Shown: positions 24,023-30,075 of the stretch, in pieces | How the letters are laid out: each line of letters starts with the position of its first letter | Numbering within the stretch: the first letter of the stretch is position 1 | Assembly (NCBI GenBank): GCA_934725685.1 | Contig: CAKVBX010000020.1 | Location: forward strand, 1-30,075 | Direction of reading: 5' to 3' | DNA from: an uncultured Bacilli bacterium | Lineage (GTDB): Bacteria > Bacillota_I > Bacilli_A > RFN20 > CAG-288 | Length of the DNA stretch: 30,075 nucleotides | The notes under the pieces: generated by a model | Told to the model about the DNA's origin: nothing | Databases searched by the model: none | Seen by the model: the letters and a program-made list of their open reading frames with translations, nothing else | Program-made: the position numbers and the translations under genes

Positions 24023-25943
24023 ACTTTGCTAATTCTTCCTGGAACCGGCGATAGATCTTTTCGCCTTTTTCCTTTTCCTTGGCCCAGAACTCCTCGTCTT
24101 TCTCCTGACGTTTCTTTGCCTTTTGAGCAATCTTTGCTTTCTGTTCTTCGGAGAGTTTCGCTTCTTTTTTGGCTTTCTTCTCATCAGCCTTTTTCTGCTT
24201 CTCTTCCTGTTTCTTCCACTGGGCTTCCTTCTTGGCCTCGTTCTTTTTCTTGGCCTCTTCTTTCTTGCTCAGGGCTTTCGCCTTTTCTTCTTCGTAGGAG
24301 AGATGCTTCTCTTCGCATTTTTTCTTCAGTTCAGCAAGCATGGCTTCTTCGGCTTCGTGCTCTTCTTCGAGAAGCTGGAGCTCATTTCTCTTCTCGGCAG
24401 GAATCCATTCCTTCCCTTCTCTTTCATACTCTTCCTGCTCTCTTCTGACAAGTTCGAGCTGCTCTCTGTTGATGGTCTTCTCAATACGGATGAAGAAGAG
24501 AAGGAAGGCACATAAGAGACCGGTGATGACTTCGAGACCGACAAAGGAGAAGGTGAAGAACTGATTGACACTGTCGTTCTGGATGAAGGCGACAGAGGAA
24601 GTCTCCGTGAACTGGGAGAAATCGGTGAGCTGTGTCTTCAGATTGGCGTAGAGTTCAGGATGGGCTAAGTATTCCGCATAGGAGACCGGAGCCTGATAGC
24701 CGGTCTTGGAGAGGCACATATTGAAGATGCCGGTACAGATACCGGCGCCGGCAACGGCGATGATGGAATAGATGGACATGGCAAGGCCGTCGGAACGGAA
24801 ACCGGTCTTCCATTCGAGATGGTCGAGGGCATCGGCAAAGAGCGCCATGAAGACATAGGCACAGGGTAAACTGCCGATGTTCTTGATGAATTGACCGGCT
24901 AAGACAATCGGAAGATTGGTCGGGAACAGATAACAGATGAGGGAGCCAAAGGCGAGAATGAGGAAACCAATCATGGTGACATTTTTCTTGCCGAAGCGCT
25001 TGGCAAGCGGCCAGACGGCGAAGATGCCGATACCCATCGGAAGTCCGCCTAAGACGGAGATGAGGGTCTGTGTGATGCCATCATTGTATGTACCTAGAAT
25101 ATAGTTGCAGTAATAGACAAGACCGATGTTCTTCATCATCGCTCCGACCGTAGAGACAAGGAAGTAGACAAGGAGGAGAACGACGTATTTATCGGTGAAG
25201 ACGGCTTTCAGCTGGAGACGGAACGGAATCTTCTTCTCTTCTTCATCCTTCTTTTCTTCGGTGATTCTTTCCTTCGTGAAATAGTATTCGAGGAAAGTGG
25301 TCGGAAGAGCGAGGATGGAGAAGACACTCATGACGATAATCCAGAGCTGTTTGTTCACACCGAGGGAGGGCATGATCAGCATCGGGAAGACAAGGGCGAC
25401 TAAGATGCCGCTCATCATGATGGTGGCAATTTGGTTGAAGACACTTAAGGCGCCGCGCTGGGTGGTGTTTCTGGTGGAGAGCGGGACCATCAGGGAATGG
25501 GACATGTTATAGATGGTGTAGGAGAGGGAGAAGAAGAGGTTGTAGCTGAGCATGACCCAGATAATCTGCACGGTTTCGTTGGAACTCGGGATGGTGAAGA
25601 GAAGGATACCGCTGATGGCTAAAAGTGGGGCGCTGATAAGGAGCCACGGCCTCGCTTTGCCCTGCTTGGTTTTCGTGCGGTCGATGATGGCACCCATGAG
25701 AACGTTGGTGATGGCATCGATGATTTTGGAAACAATCGGGAAGATGGCCAAGAACCAGCCGCCCCAAATGGTCGTCATCTTGAGAACATCGGTGTAGTAG
25801 ATATTGAGATAGGTGGCAAGAATCGCATTGAGAAGAAGGGCGCCTGCCGGTCCGACAAGGTAGCCAAGCCATTTTTCGGAATTCGTAACATTTTTTGACT
25901 TGATGCGAGAGTTGAAAGCTCGCTTATTCATGAAGCTTAGCAT
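23997..25943 (-). CDS. GPH-family glycoside:cation symporter with long coiled-coil tail
   Basis: Residues 20-485 form a 12-helix transporter of the glycoside-pentoside-hexuronide family. The signature DRTKTKQGKARPWLL starts at D88, after the second helix, and NMSHSLMVP and WPLAKRFGKKN also fit. It should import an intact glycoside with Na+ or H+. Unusually, about 164 further residues follow (485-648), almost all Lys, Glu, Ala and Gln in heptad-like order (KKEEAKKKNEAKKEAQWKKQ), predicted to be a long cytoplasmic coiled coil or single alpha-helix. Typical GPH transporters end near residue 450-500. The start is 2 nt after the GH3 stop, with AAGGAT as ribosome site, and the end overlaps GH78. 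The tail may tether the transporter to the hydrolases or to another partner. Confidence 0.92.
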   Translation of the reverse strand: MLSFMNKRAFNSRIKSKNVTNSEKWLGYLVGPAGALLLNAILATYLNIYYTDVLKMTTIWGGWFLAIFPIVSKIIDAITNVLMGAIIDRTKTKQGKARPWLLISAPLLAISGILLFTIPSSNETVQIIWVMLSYNLFFSLSYTIYNMSHSLMVPLSTRNTTQRGALSVFNQIATIMMSGILVALVFPMLIMPSLGVNKQLWIIVMSVFSILALPTTFLEYYFTKERITEEKKDEEEKKIPFRLQLKAVFTDKYVVLLLVYFLVSTVGAMMKNIGLVYYCNYILGTYNDGITQTLISVLGGLPMGIGIFAVWPLAKRFGKKNVTMIGFLILAFGSLICYLFPTNLPIVLAGQFIKNIGSLPCAYVFMALFADALDHLEWKTGFRSDGLAMSIYSIIAVAGAGICTGIFNMCLSKTGYQAPVSYAEYLAHPELYANLKTQLTDFSQFTETSSVAFIQNDSVNQFFTFSFVGLEVITGLLCAFLLFFIRIEKTINREQLELVRREQEEYEREGKEWIPAEKRNELQLLEEEHEAEEAMLAELKKKCEEKHLSYEEEKAKALSKKEEAKKKNEAKKEAQWKKQEEKQKKADEKKAKKEAKLSEEQKAKIAQKAKKRQEKDEEFWAKEKEKGEKIYRRFQEELAKYENPASQN

Positions 25944-25945
25944 AT

Positions 25946-28354
25946 TTACTTATCCTTTCTACAGATTAGAATCAAACCTTTGAAGAAGTGATTGTTGACC
26001 ATCTCCTTGATGCCGCATGCAAGATTGTATTTGAACATGCCACTCGAGGAATAGCATAAGCTTCGCAAGGAATTGTTCGGCATCAGCCTATAGACGAAGA
26101 GACCGGCTTTCTTCTTCCGTTCCTTCTCCGGTCCGTCCTTCATCTTGCAGGCTTTCTTGTACTGATGAAGACCGACACCGGCGGTGCATTTACGGAAGAA
26201 CTTTCCAAAGAGAGAGGTGTAATCTCCCATTCTGGTTTCCAAGGTGATTTTCTTCGGAACCGTAATCTTCTCCAAGGGACGTCCGAGCAGTTCTTCATAG
26301 ACTTCTGTCGGCACTTCTCTGATGTTTTTGGCATCCTTGTAGTAGCTGAGGACTTTTCCTGAGTACGGATTCTCGATGGTTTCTCCCTCGAGATGAAGCA
26401 TGGCTTCTAAAGCGAGATCCACGGAATTGGTTCCAACAAGGAAGGTGTAATCTCCGTCTTCAAGAACGAATTCCTTTCTCTTCACGTCGTAGACCTTGAG
26501 TGCCTCGGTGGGAATTTCAATTGTGACCTCTTTGCTCTCTCCTTTTTCTAGGAATACTTTACGGAACCCCTTGAGTTCTCTTACCGGCATCGGCAAATTG
26601 CCTTTATGGCTGACATAGACTTGTGCAATCTCTTTTCCGTCATAGGAACCGGTGTTGGCAAGTGTGAACGTGAGAACGATACTGTTCTCTTTCTTCTCAG
26701 TCTTCAGATTGCTGTATTGGAAGGTTGTGTAGGAGAGACCATAGCCGAAAGGATAGCGGACGAGTTCGGGATGCTCAAGATAATAGCGGTACCCGACATA
26801 GATGGATTCGTAGTAGACTTCGTTTCTGCTTTCGGTAAACTTTTCGCCGAATGGGACATCCTTGTAAGATTTGACCCAAGTCTCCGCAAGTTTTCCGCTC
26901 GGAGAGACATCGCCGAAGAGGAGATGATAGCCGGCTTCCGCACCGCCTTCTCCCGGAAGGAGGAGGTCGAGAATGGCATCCGCTTTATCGAGGCAGTCAG
27001 CTTCGATGGCACTTCCGTTATGGAGGACAAGGACGACTTTCTTATGAAGTGCGAAGATTTTTTCGAGGAGGGAAACTTGGTTTGCAGGAATCTTCATGTT
27101 ATCTCTATCGAATCCCTCAGATTCAACATAATCATTGAGACCACCGAAGAAGAGAATCTCTCGGTCGTCCTTCTCCAACTTTTTAAGAACTTCTTCTTCC
27201 AGTTTTGCATCTGTCTCATCCGTCTCTTCCCGGAAGCCCTGAAGATAATCGTATTGGACCTTTTCCCGGTCGAAGACTTCTTTGTGGCTCAACAGTTTAT
27301 AAGGGTTGAGCAAAGCGGAACCGGAGCCCTGATAACGGATTTTCGTGAAGAAGTCGCCGATGACGAGATAGGATTTCTTTTTCGATAACGGCAGTAGCCC
27401 TTCGTTTTTCAAAAGGACTGCTCCTTCTTCTTCCACCTTCACGGCAAGCTGATAGTCTTTTTCGAAATCGGCCTCTTTCCGTTCGGTTCTGGTCTTGTCG
27501 ATGGTGGAGAGGATACGGTTCACGGATTGATCGAGAAGCTCTTCTTTGATTTCTCCGGACTTCACTTTTTCCATGAGCAGGGTGACGGAATGGCGAATCT
27601 GACCCGGCATCTCCAAGTCTGTGCCTCCCTTGAGACCGGTGTCTCTGGAGACGATGCCGCCCCAGTCTGTCATCGTGATGCCGTCGAATCCCCAACGCTG
27701 TCTCAGCATGTCAATCTGGGTGTAGGTATTCTCAGAGCAGTGCGTTCCGTTGATTTTGTTGTAGGCAGACATGATGGCCAGCGGATGACTCTTTTTGACA
27801 GCGATTTCGAACGGTTTCAGATAGATTTCCTGTAAGGCACGTTCATCGACGATGGAATCACCGACAAAACGGTATTTTTCATTGTTGTTGCAGGCGAAGT
27901 GCTTCAGACAGCTGCCGACGGGATTCGTCTGAACACCGGCGACATAGGAAGCAGCGAGTTCTCCGGAGAGCAGCGGGTCTTCGGAATAGTATTCGAAGTT
28001 ACGGCCGGCAAGCGGATTCCGCTTGATGTTGATGGCAGGGCCTAAGACAACGTTGATGCCGTAGTGGATGCATTCCTCGGAAATGGCCTTTCCGATTTCA
28101 TAGGTGAGATCTTCGTTCCAGGAAGAAGCGATGACGACACCGGACGGGAAGCAGGTGGAAGGAAGGGTGTTGGCGATGCCGCTCAGGGAGTTTCCGCCCG
28201 CTTTCTCGATACGGAGACCATTTGGGCCGTCCGATACCTTCAGGGAAGGAATACCTAAGCGTTCCACGGGATAGGTGGACATGTTGGTGTAACCACAAAG
28301 GAGGTTTGCTTTTTCCTCCAATGTCAGTTCTTTTGTTTTCTCTGTAAGTGACAT
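25946..28354 (-). CDS. GH3 beta-glucosidase-type glycosidase
   Basis: Retaining beta-glycoside hydrolase of family 3, 802 residues. The N-terminal barrel has the conserved KVSDGPNGLR (39-48), GRNFEYYSEDP (117-127) and KHF (151-153) substrate-binding segments, and the nucleophile D230 in TMTDWGG. A C-terminal alpha/beta domain (about 320-560) and a fibronectin-III-like domain (about 570-680, with VRELKGFRKVFLEKGESKEV) follow. The last ~110 residues are an extra tail with NNSLRSLCYSSSGMFK, of a kind seen in other Firmicutes GH3 enzymes. There is no signal peptide, so it is cytoplasmic. It is first in the operon with the GPH transporter and GH78. GAGGG lies 7 nt before the start. With GH78, removal of rhamnose then glucose from a plant glycoside is a likely pathway; beta-glucosidase versus beta-xylosidase activity cannot be fixed from sequence alone. 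Confidence 0.93.
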   Translation of the reverse strand: MSLTEKTKELTLEEKANLLCGYTNMSTYPVERLGIPSLKVSDGPNGLRIEKAGGNSLSGIANTLPSTCFPSGVVIASSWNEDLTYEIGKAISEECIHYGINVVLGPAINIKRNPLAGRNFEYYSEDPLLSGELAASYVAGVQTNPVGSCLKHFACNNNEKYRFVGDSIVDERALQEIYLKPFEIAVKKSHPLAIMSAYNKINGTHCSENTYTQIDMLRQRWGFDGITMTDWGGIVSRDTGLKGGTDLEMPGQIRHSVTLLMEKVKSGEIKEELLDQSVNRILSTIDKTRTERKEADFEKDYQLAVKVEEEGAVLLKNEGLLPLSKKKSYLVIGDFFTKIRYQGSGSALLNPYKLLSHKEVFDREKVQYDYLQGFREETDETDAKLEEEVLKKLEKDDREILFFGGLNDYVESEGFDRDNMKIPANQVSLLEKIFALHKKVVLVLHNGSAIEADCLDKADAILDLLLPGEGGAEAGYHLLFGDVSPSGKLAETWVKSYKDVPFGEKFTESRNEVYYESIYVGYRYYLEHPELVRYPFGYGLSYTTFQYSNLKTEKKENSIVLTFTLANTGSYDGKEIAQVYVSHKGNLPMPVRELKGFRKVFLEKGESKEVTIEIPTEALKVYDVKRKEFVLEDGDYTFLVGTNSVDLALEAMLHLEGETIENPYSGKVLSYYKDAKNIREVPTEVYEELLGRPLEKITVPKKITLETRMGDYTSLFGKFFRKCTAGVGLHQYKKACKMKDGPEKERKKKAGLFVYRLMPNNSLRSLCYSSSGMFKYNLACGIKEMVNNHFFKGLILICRKDK

Positions 28355-28376
28355 ATTGTTACCCTCGGTGATATAG

Positions 28377-28382
28377 ATTATA
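28377..28382 (-). promoter_or_regulatory. -10 box of the GH3/GPH/GH78 operon
   Basis: A perfect TATAAT on the minus strand. No good -35 is found at 15-18 bp (AATAGA or TAGAAC only), which fits a promoter needing an activator. The start would be near 28370, about 15 nt before the ATG. Confidence 0.55.
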
Positions 28383-28393
28383 AAGCGGTTACT
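28380..28393 (+). promoter_or_regulatory. LacI/CcpA-like operator on the glycosidase promoter
   Basis: ATAAAGCGGTTACT shares the core AAGCGGTTA with the site at 16269-16282 and matches the cre consensus at 11 of 14 positions. It overlaps the -10 box and spacer of the GH3 operon, where a bound repressor would block RNA polymerase. Confidence 0.5.
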
Positions 28394-28403
28394 TCAAGTT
28401 CTA

Positions 28404-28432
28404 TTGCACAATATTCCAAATGTTTATATAAT
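28404..28432 (+). promoter_or_regulatory. Putative promoter of the AraC-family regulator gene
   Basis: TTGCAC (28404-28409) and a perfect TATAAT (28427-28432) are 17 bp apart. The -10 box ends 6 bp before the ATG at 28439, so the transcript should begin at or next to the start codon. No Shine-Dalgarno sequence is present. Confidence 0.5.
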
Positions 28433-28438
28433 CGAATT

Positions 28439-29590
28439 ATGAATATCGATATTGATTATGTCTTGCGGAGCTTTTCATCTTTGATGGGTGTTCCGGTAAG
28501 ACATTATGAAGACAAAACAGAAGTTTTTTTCTATTCCCTGATAAAATTCCATTATGATCCATTCCTTCTGGACGAGGAAAAAGTCCTCGACCAGAAGGAG
28601 GAAATCGGATATTATCTGGATGAGGATGATTTCTATTACTGCTATCTCAATCATGGGAAAACAACCATTGTCATCGGACCGACAAGGAATACCCCTGCCG
28701 AAGAACAATGCCTGAAACTTCTTGCACTGCGACTTGAAATCCCATTGGACAGAATCGGGGAATTCATGAAGAACATGTCTCTCCTGTCGACCATTCCGTT
28801 CAAATGTGTTCTGGAATCCCTGACGATGCTTTACTATATCATGACAGGGGAAAAGAAGAATTTGGTTTCCCTGTTCTTTGATGAATCGAAGGAAACGAAC
28901 GAAAAGGTTCCACAGATTACCGAAAAATCCATCGTCCATAGCTCCTATCCTATCGAACAGGATATCCTTCATATCGTAAAAAGCGGAAATGTCCAGGCCT
29001 TGGAGAGCTTCATTTCTTCCGTTCCGAACTTTAACGCCGGCATTCTTTCCCCGGATGCCCTGCGGCAGGAAAAGAACTCCTTCATTGCAACCATTACGCT
29101 GATATCCCGTGCCGCAATCGAAGAAGGGGTTCAGGTCAATGAGGCGCTCAGTCTTTCCGATTACTATATCCGAAAATGTGAATCCTGCAGCAAAGCAAAA
29201 GATATTTCCACCATTTATTACGAGATGACGAAGACTTACACGGAGCGGGTGAGGATGAGAAAATCCATGTCACCGCTCCAGTATCAGGTGCTGTCCTACA
29301 TTCAGAAACACCTTGACCGAATGATTTCTTTGGAGGAAATCGCGGAAGCCTGTTCCTTTTCCAAAAGCTCCCTTTGTCTCCGCTTTAAGGAGGAGACCGG
29401 AAAGACGGTCAGCAATTATATCCATGAAGTCAAGATTGGGAAAGCAAAAGAACTCATCGAGGTGGGATTATCGTTTTCCGCCATCAGTTATTATCTTGGT
29501 TATTCTTCTCAGTCACATTTCACAAAGACATTTGAGAAAATTTCAGGTATCACACCATCTGATTATAAGAGAGCTTGCAAATTTAATTAA
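28439..29590 (+). CDS. AraC-family transcriptional regulator
   Basis: The 383-residue protein ends in an AraC/XylS DNA-binding domain (278-383) with two helix-turn-helix units: SLEEIAEACSFSKSSLCLRF, and the typical second unit AISYYLGYSSQSHFTKTFEK followed by ITPSDYKRA. The N-terminal 270 residues form a sensor domain that I cannot assign; YesN-like AraC regulators of glycoside operons often have such unclassified N-termini. It is divergent from the GH3/GPH/GH78 operon with only 84 bp between the start codons, so it most likely activates that operon in response to the imported glycoside. The ATG at 28439 has no ribosome site and a -10 box 6 bp upstream, which suggests leaderless translation. 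An internal ATG at 28484 also lacks a ribosome site. Confidence 0.9.
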   Translation: MNIDIDYVLRSFSSLMGVPVRHYEDKTEVFFYSLIKFHYDPFLLDEEKVLDQKEEIGYYLDEDDFYYCYLNHGKTTIVIGPTRNTPAEEQCLKLLALRLEIPLDRIGEFMKNMSLLSTIPFKCVLESLTMLYYIMTGEKKNLVSLFFDESKETNEKVPQITEKSIVHSSYPIEQDILHIVKSGNVQALESFISSVPNFNAGILSPDALRQEKNSFIATITLISRAAIEEGVQVNEALSLSDYYIRKCESCSKAKDISTIYYEMTKTYTERVRMRKSMSPLQYQVLSYIQKHLDRMISLEEIAEACSFSKSSLCLRFKEETGKTVSNYIHEVKIGKAKELIEVGLSFSAISYYLGYSSQSHFTKTFEKISGITPSDYKRACKFN

Positions 29591-29625
29591 CAAGCCATTT
29601 AAGTTTACTGAGTTGTTTTATAATT

Positions 29626-29642
29626 CCGACTTTACCAGTCGG
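29626..29642 (+). terminator. Possible weak terminator after the AraC gene
   Basis: CCGACT (29626-29631) pairs with AGTCGG (29637-29642) around a 5-nt loop, and TTCTT follows. The stem is short and the U-tract poor. The stronger hairpin at 29676-29704 probably finishes the job. Confidence 0.35.
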
Positions 29643-29675
29643 TTCTTATCGGGATGAACGAATCAATCGATTAAT

Positions 29676-29704
29676 AAAAAACACGGATTGCTCCGTGTAT
29701 TTTT
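29676..29704. terminator. Bidirectional intrinsic terminator
   Basis: ACACGGA (29681-29687) pairs with TCCGTGT (29692-29698) around TTGC. Six T residues follow on the minus strand, ending the tRNA-Ser transcript, and five T residues follow on the plus strand, ending the AraC transcript. Confidence 0.85.
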
Positions 29705-29707
29705 CGA

Positions 29708-29799
29708 TGGCGGAGCAGAAGAGATTTGAACTCTTGCTAGGTTATACGCCTACTGACGGTTTTCAAGACCGTTCCCTTCAACCACTTGGGTACTGCTCC
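29708..29799 (-). tRNA. tRNA-Ser (anticodon UGA), CCA encoded
   Basis: On the minus strand the acceptor arms GGAGCAG and CTGCTCC pair fully. The anticodon stem ACGGT/ACCGT encloses the loop CTTGAAA with anticodon TGA. A long variable arm (AGTAGGCGTATAACCTAGC) is typical of serine tRNA, and the T-loop is GTTCAAATC. The discriminator G is followed by a genomic CCA. Confidence 0.96.
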
Positions 29800-29808
29800 G
29801 GATAAAAC

Positions 29809-29834
29809 AAAAAAGCCATCCTTTGGGATGGCTT
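29809..29834 (-). terminator. Terminator between tRNA-Val and tRNA-Ser
   Basis: In the minus-strand transcript AAGCCATCC (29834-29826) pairs with GGATGGCTT (29821-29813) and is followed by T residues. It sits between two same-strand tRNA genes, only about 9 nt before the 5' end of tRNA-Ser. Confidence 0.8.
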
Positions 29835-29846
29835 GCTTTGCGAACA

Positions 29847-29922
29847 TGGTGGGCACTACAGGGCTCGGACCTGTGACCTTCCGCACGTCAAGCGGATGCT
29901 CTCCCAGCTGAGCTAAATGCCC
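29847..29922 (-). tRNA. tRNA-Val (anticodon GAC), CCA encoded
   Basis: The 76-nt minus-strand gene has acceptor GGGCATT/AGTGCCC, D-arm AGCTCAGCTGGGAGAGC, anticodon stem TCCGC/GCGGA with loop TTGACGT (anticodon GAC), T-arm CAGGTCCGAGCCCTG, and an encoded CCA end. Confidence 0.96.
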
Positions 29923-29934
29923 AAAGCGTGGTTA

Positions 29935-29963
29935 ATTATAAGGGTTTTCCTAATCGGTGTCAA
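29935..29963 (-). promoter_or_regulatory. Consensus promoter of the tRNA genes
   Basis: On the minus strand a perfect TTGACA (29963-29958) and a perfect TATAAT (29940-29935) are separated by exactly 17 bp. The predicted start is about 6 nt before the tRNA-Val 5' end. Confidence 0.9.
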
Positions 29964-30041
29964 TAAGTTTTCGACAAATTTTTAAGGCTTTTCAATTTCG
30001 TAATCTTTAATATCAAGTGAGACAAGTATTATGAGTGGGGG

Positions 30042-30075
30042 AGGTAGGGGAAGGAATGCATTCCTTCCCCTACCT
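30042..30075. repeat. 34-bp perfect palindrome at the window edge
   Basis: AGGTAGGGGAAGGAATG (30042-30058) is followed without spacer by its exact reverse complement (30059-30075), with ATGCAT at the centre. It reaches the last base of the window, so it may extend further. Confidence 0.8.

Overview
The window looks like a chromosomal segment of a low-to-mid GC Gram-positive (Bacillota) gut-type bacterium that uses the standard code. This rests on strong AGGAGG-type ribosome sites, TTGACA/TATAAT promoters, CcpA/LacI-like TGTAAGCG operators, short Gram-positive lipoprotein signal peptides (LVGC lipobox), CCA-encoding tRNA genes and very AT-rich intergenic DNA. The gene set would fit an Erysipelotrichia or uncultured Bacilli lineage, but the taxonomy is inferred and not proven.

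Layout. (1) 1-1470 is a graveyard of nested mobile DNA: a frameshifted IS4/IS1634-type transposase on the minus strand, interrupted by the left end of an IS21-family element whose istA is cut off after 164 codons, then a ~100-bp MITE with perfect 30-bp inverted repeats. (2) 1489-4110 holds an MFS-like membrane protein and, convergent with it, a DUF4143-type AAA ATPase whose P-loop carries Arg where Gly is expected. (3) 12334-4212 (minus) is a tightly packed five-gene operon: a DUF4175-like membrane protein with an acidic Gly/Asp/Ser tail, a MoxR AAA+ ATPase, a DUF58 protein, and two membrane-anchored von Willebrand A (vWA) proteins related to BatA. (4) 12935-19624 (plus), divergent from that operon, encodes two giant paralogous surface lipoproteins, each with eight repeats of a ~113-128-residue unit I do not recognise. 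(5) 21275-19794 (minus) is an AlbA_2/ATP-binding HTH protein set between two 98-bp direct repeats, each carrying five helically phased TTTCTAG motifs. (6) 28354-21482 (minus) is a glycoside operon: GH3 beta-glucosidase, GPH-family sugar transporter with an unusual coiled-coil tail, and GH78 alpha-L-rhamnosidase, divergent from an AraC-family regulator. (7) The right end has tRNA-Ser(UGA) and tRNA-Val(GAC), both minus, behind a perfect consensus promoter, then a 34-bp palindrome at the very edge.

How the genes may work together. The GH3/GPH/GH78 operon and its AraC neighbour form a self-contained pathway for importing and hydrolysing rhamnosyl-glucoside-type plant glycosides in the cytoplasm. 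The MoxR/DUF58/vWA operon is a membrane-associated AAA+ remodelling machine of unknown client. The twin lipoproteins start from the same intergenic region in the opposite direction, so they are candidate partners, but this is inference from position only. LacI/CcpA-like operators (core AAGCGGT) recur upstream of both lipoprotein genes and on the -10 box of the glycosidase operon, suggesting shared carbon-source control. The best candidates for undescribed biology are the repeat lipoproteins and the AlbA_2 cassette with its phased-motif direct repeats.
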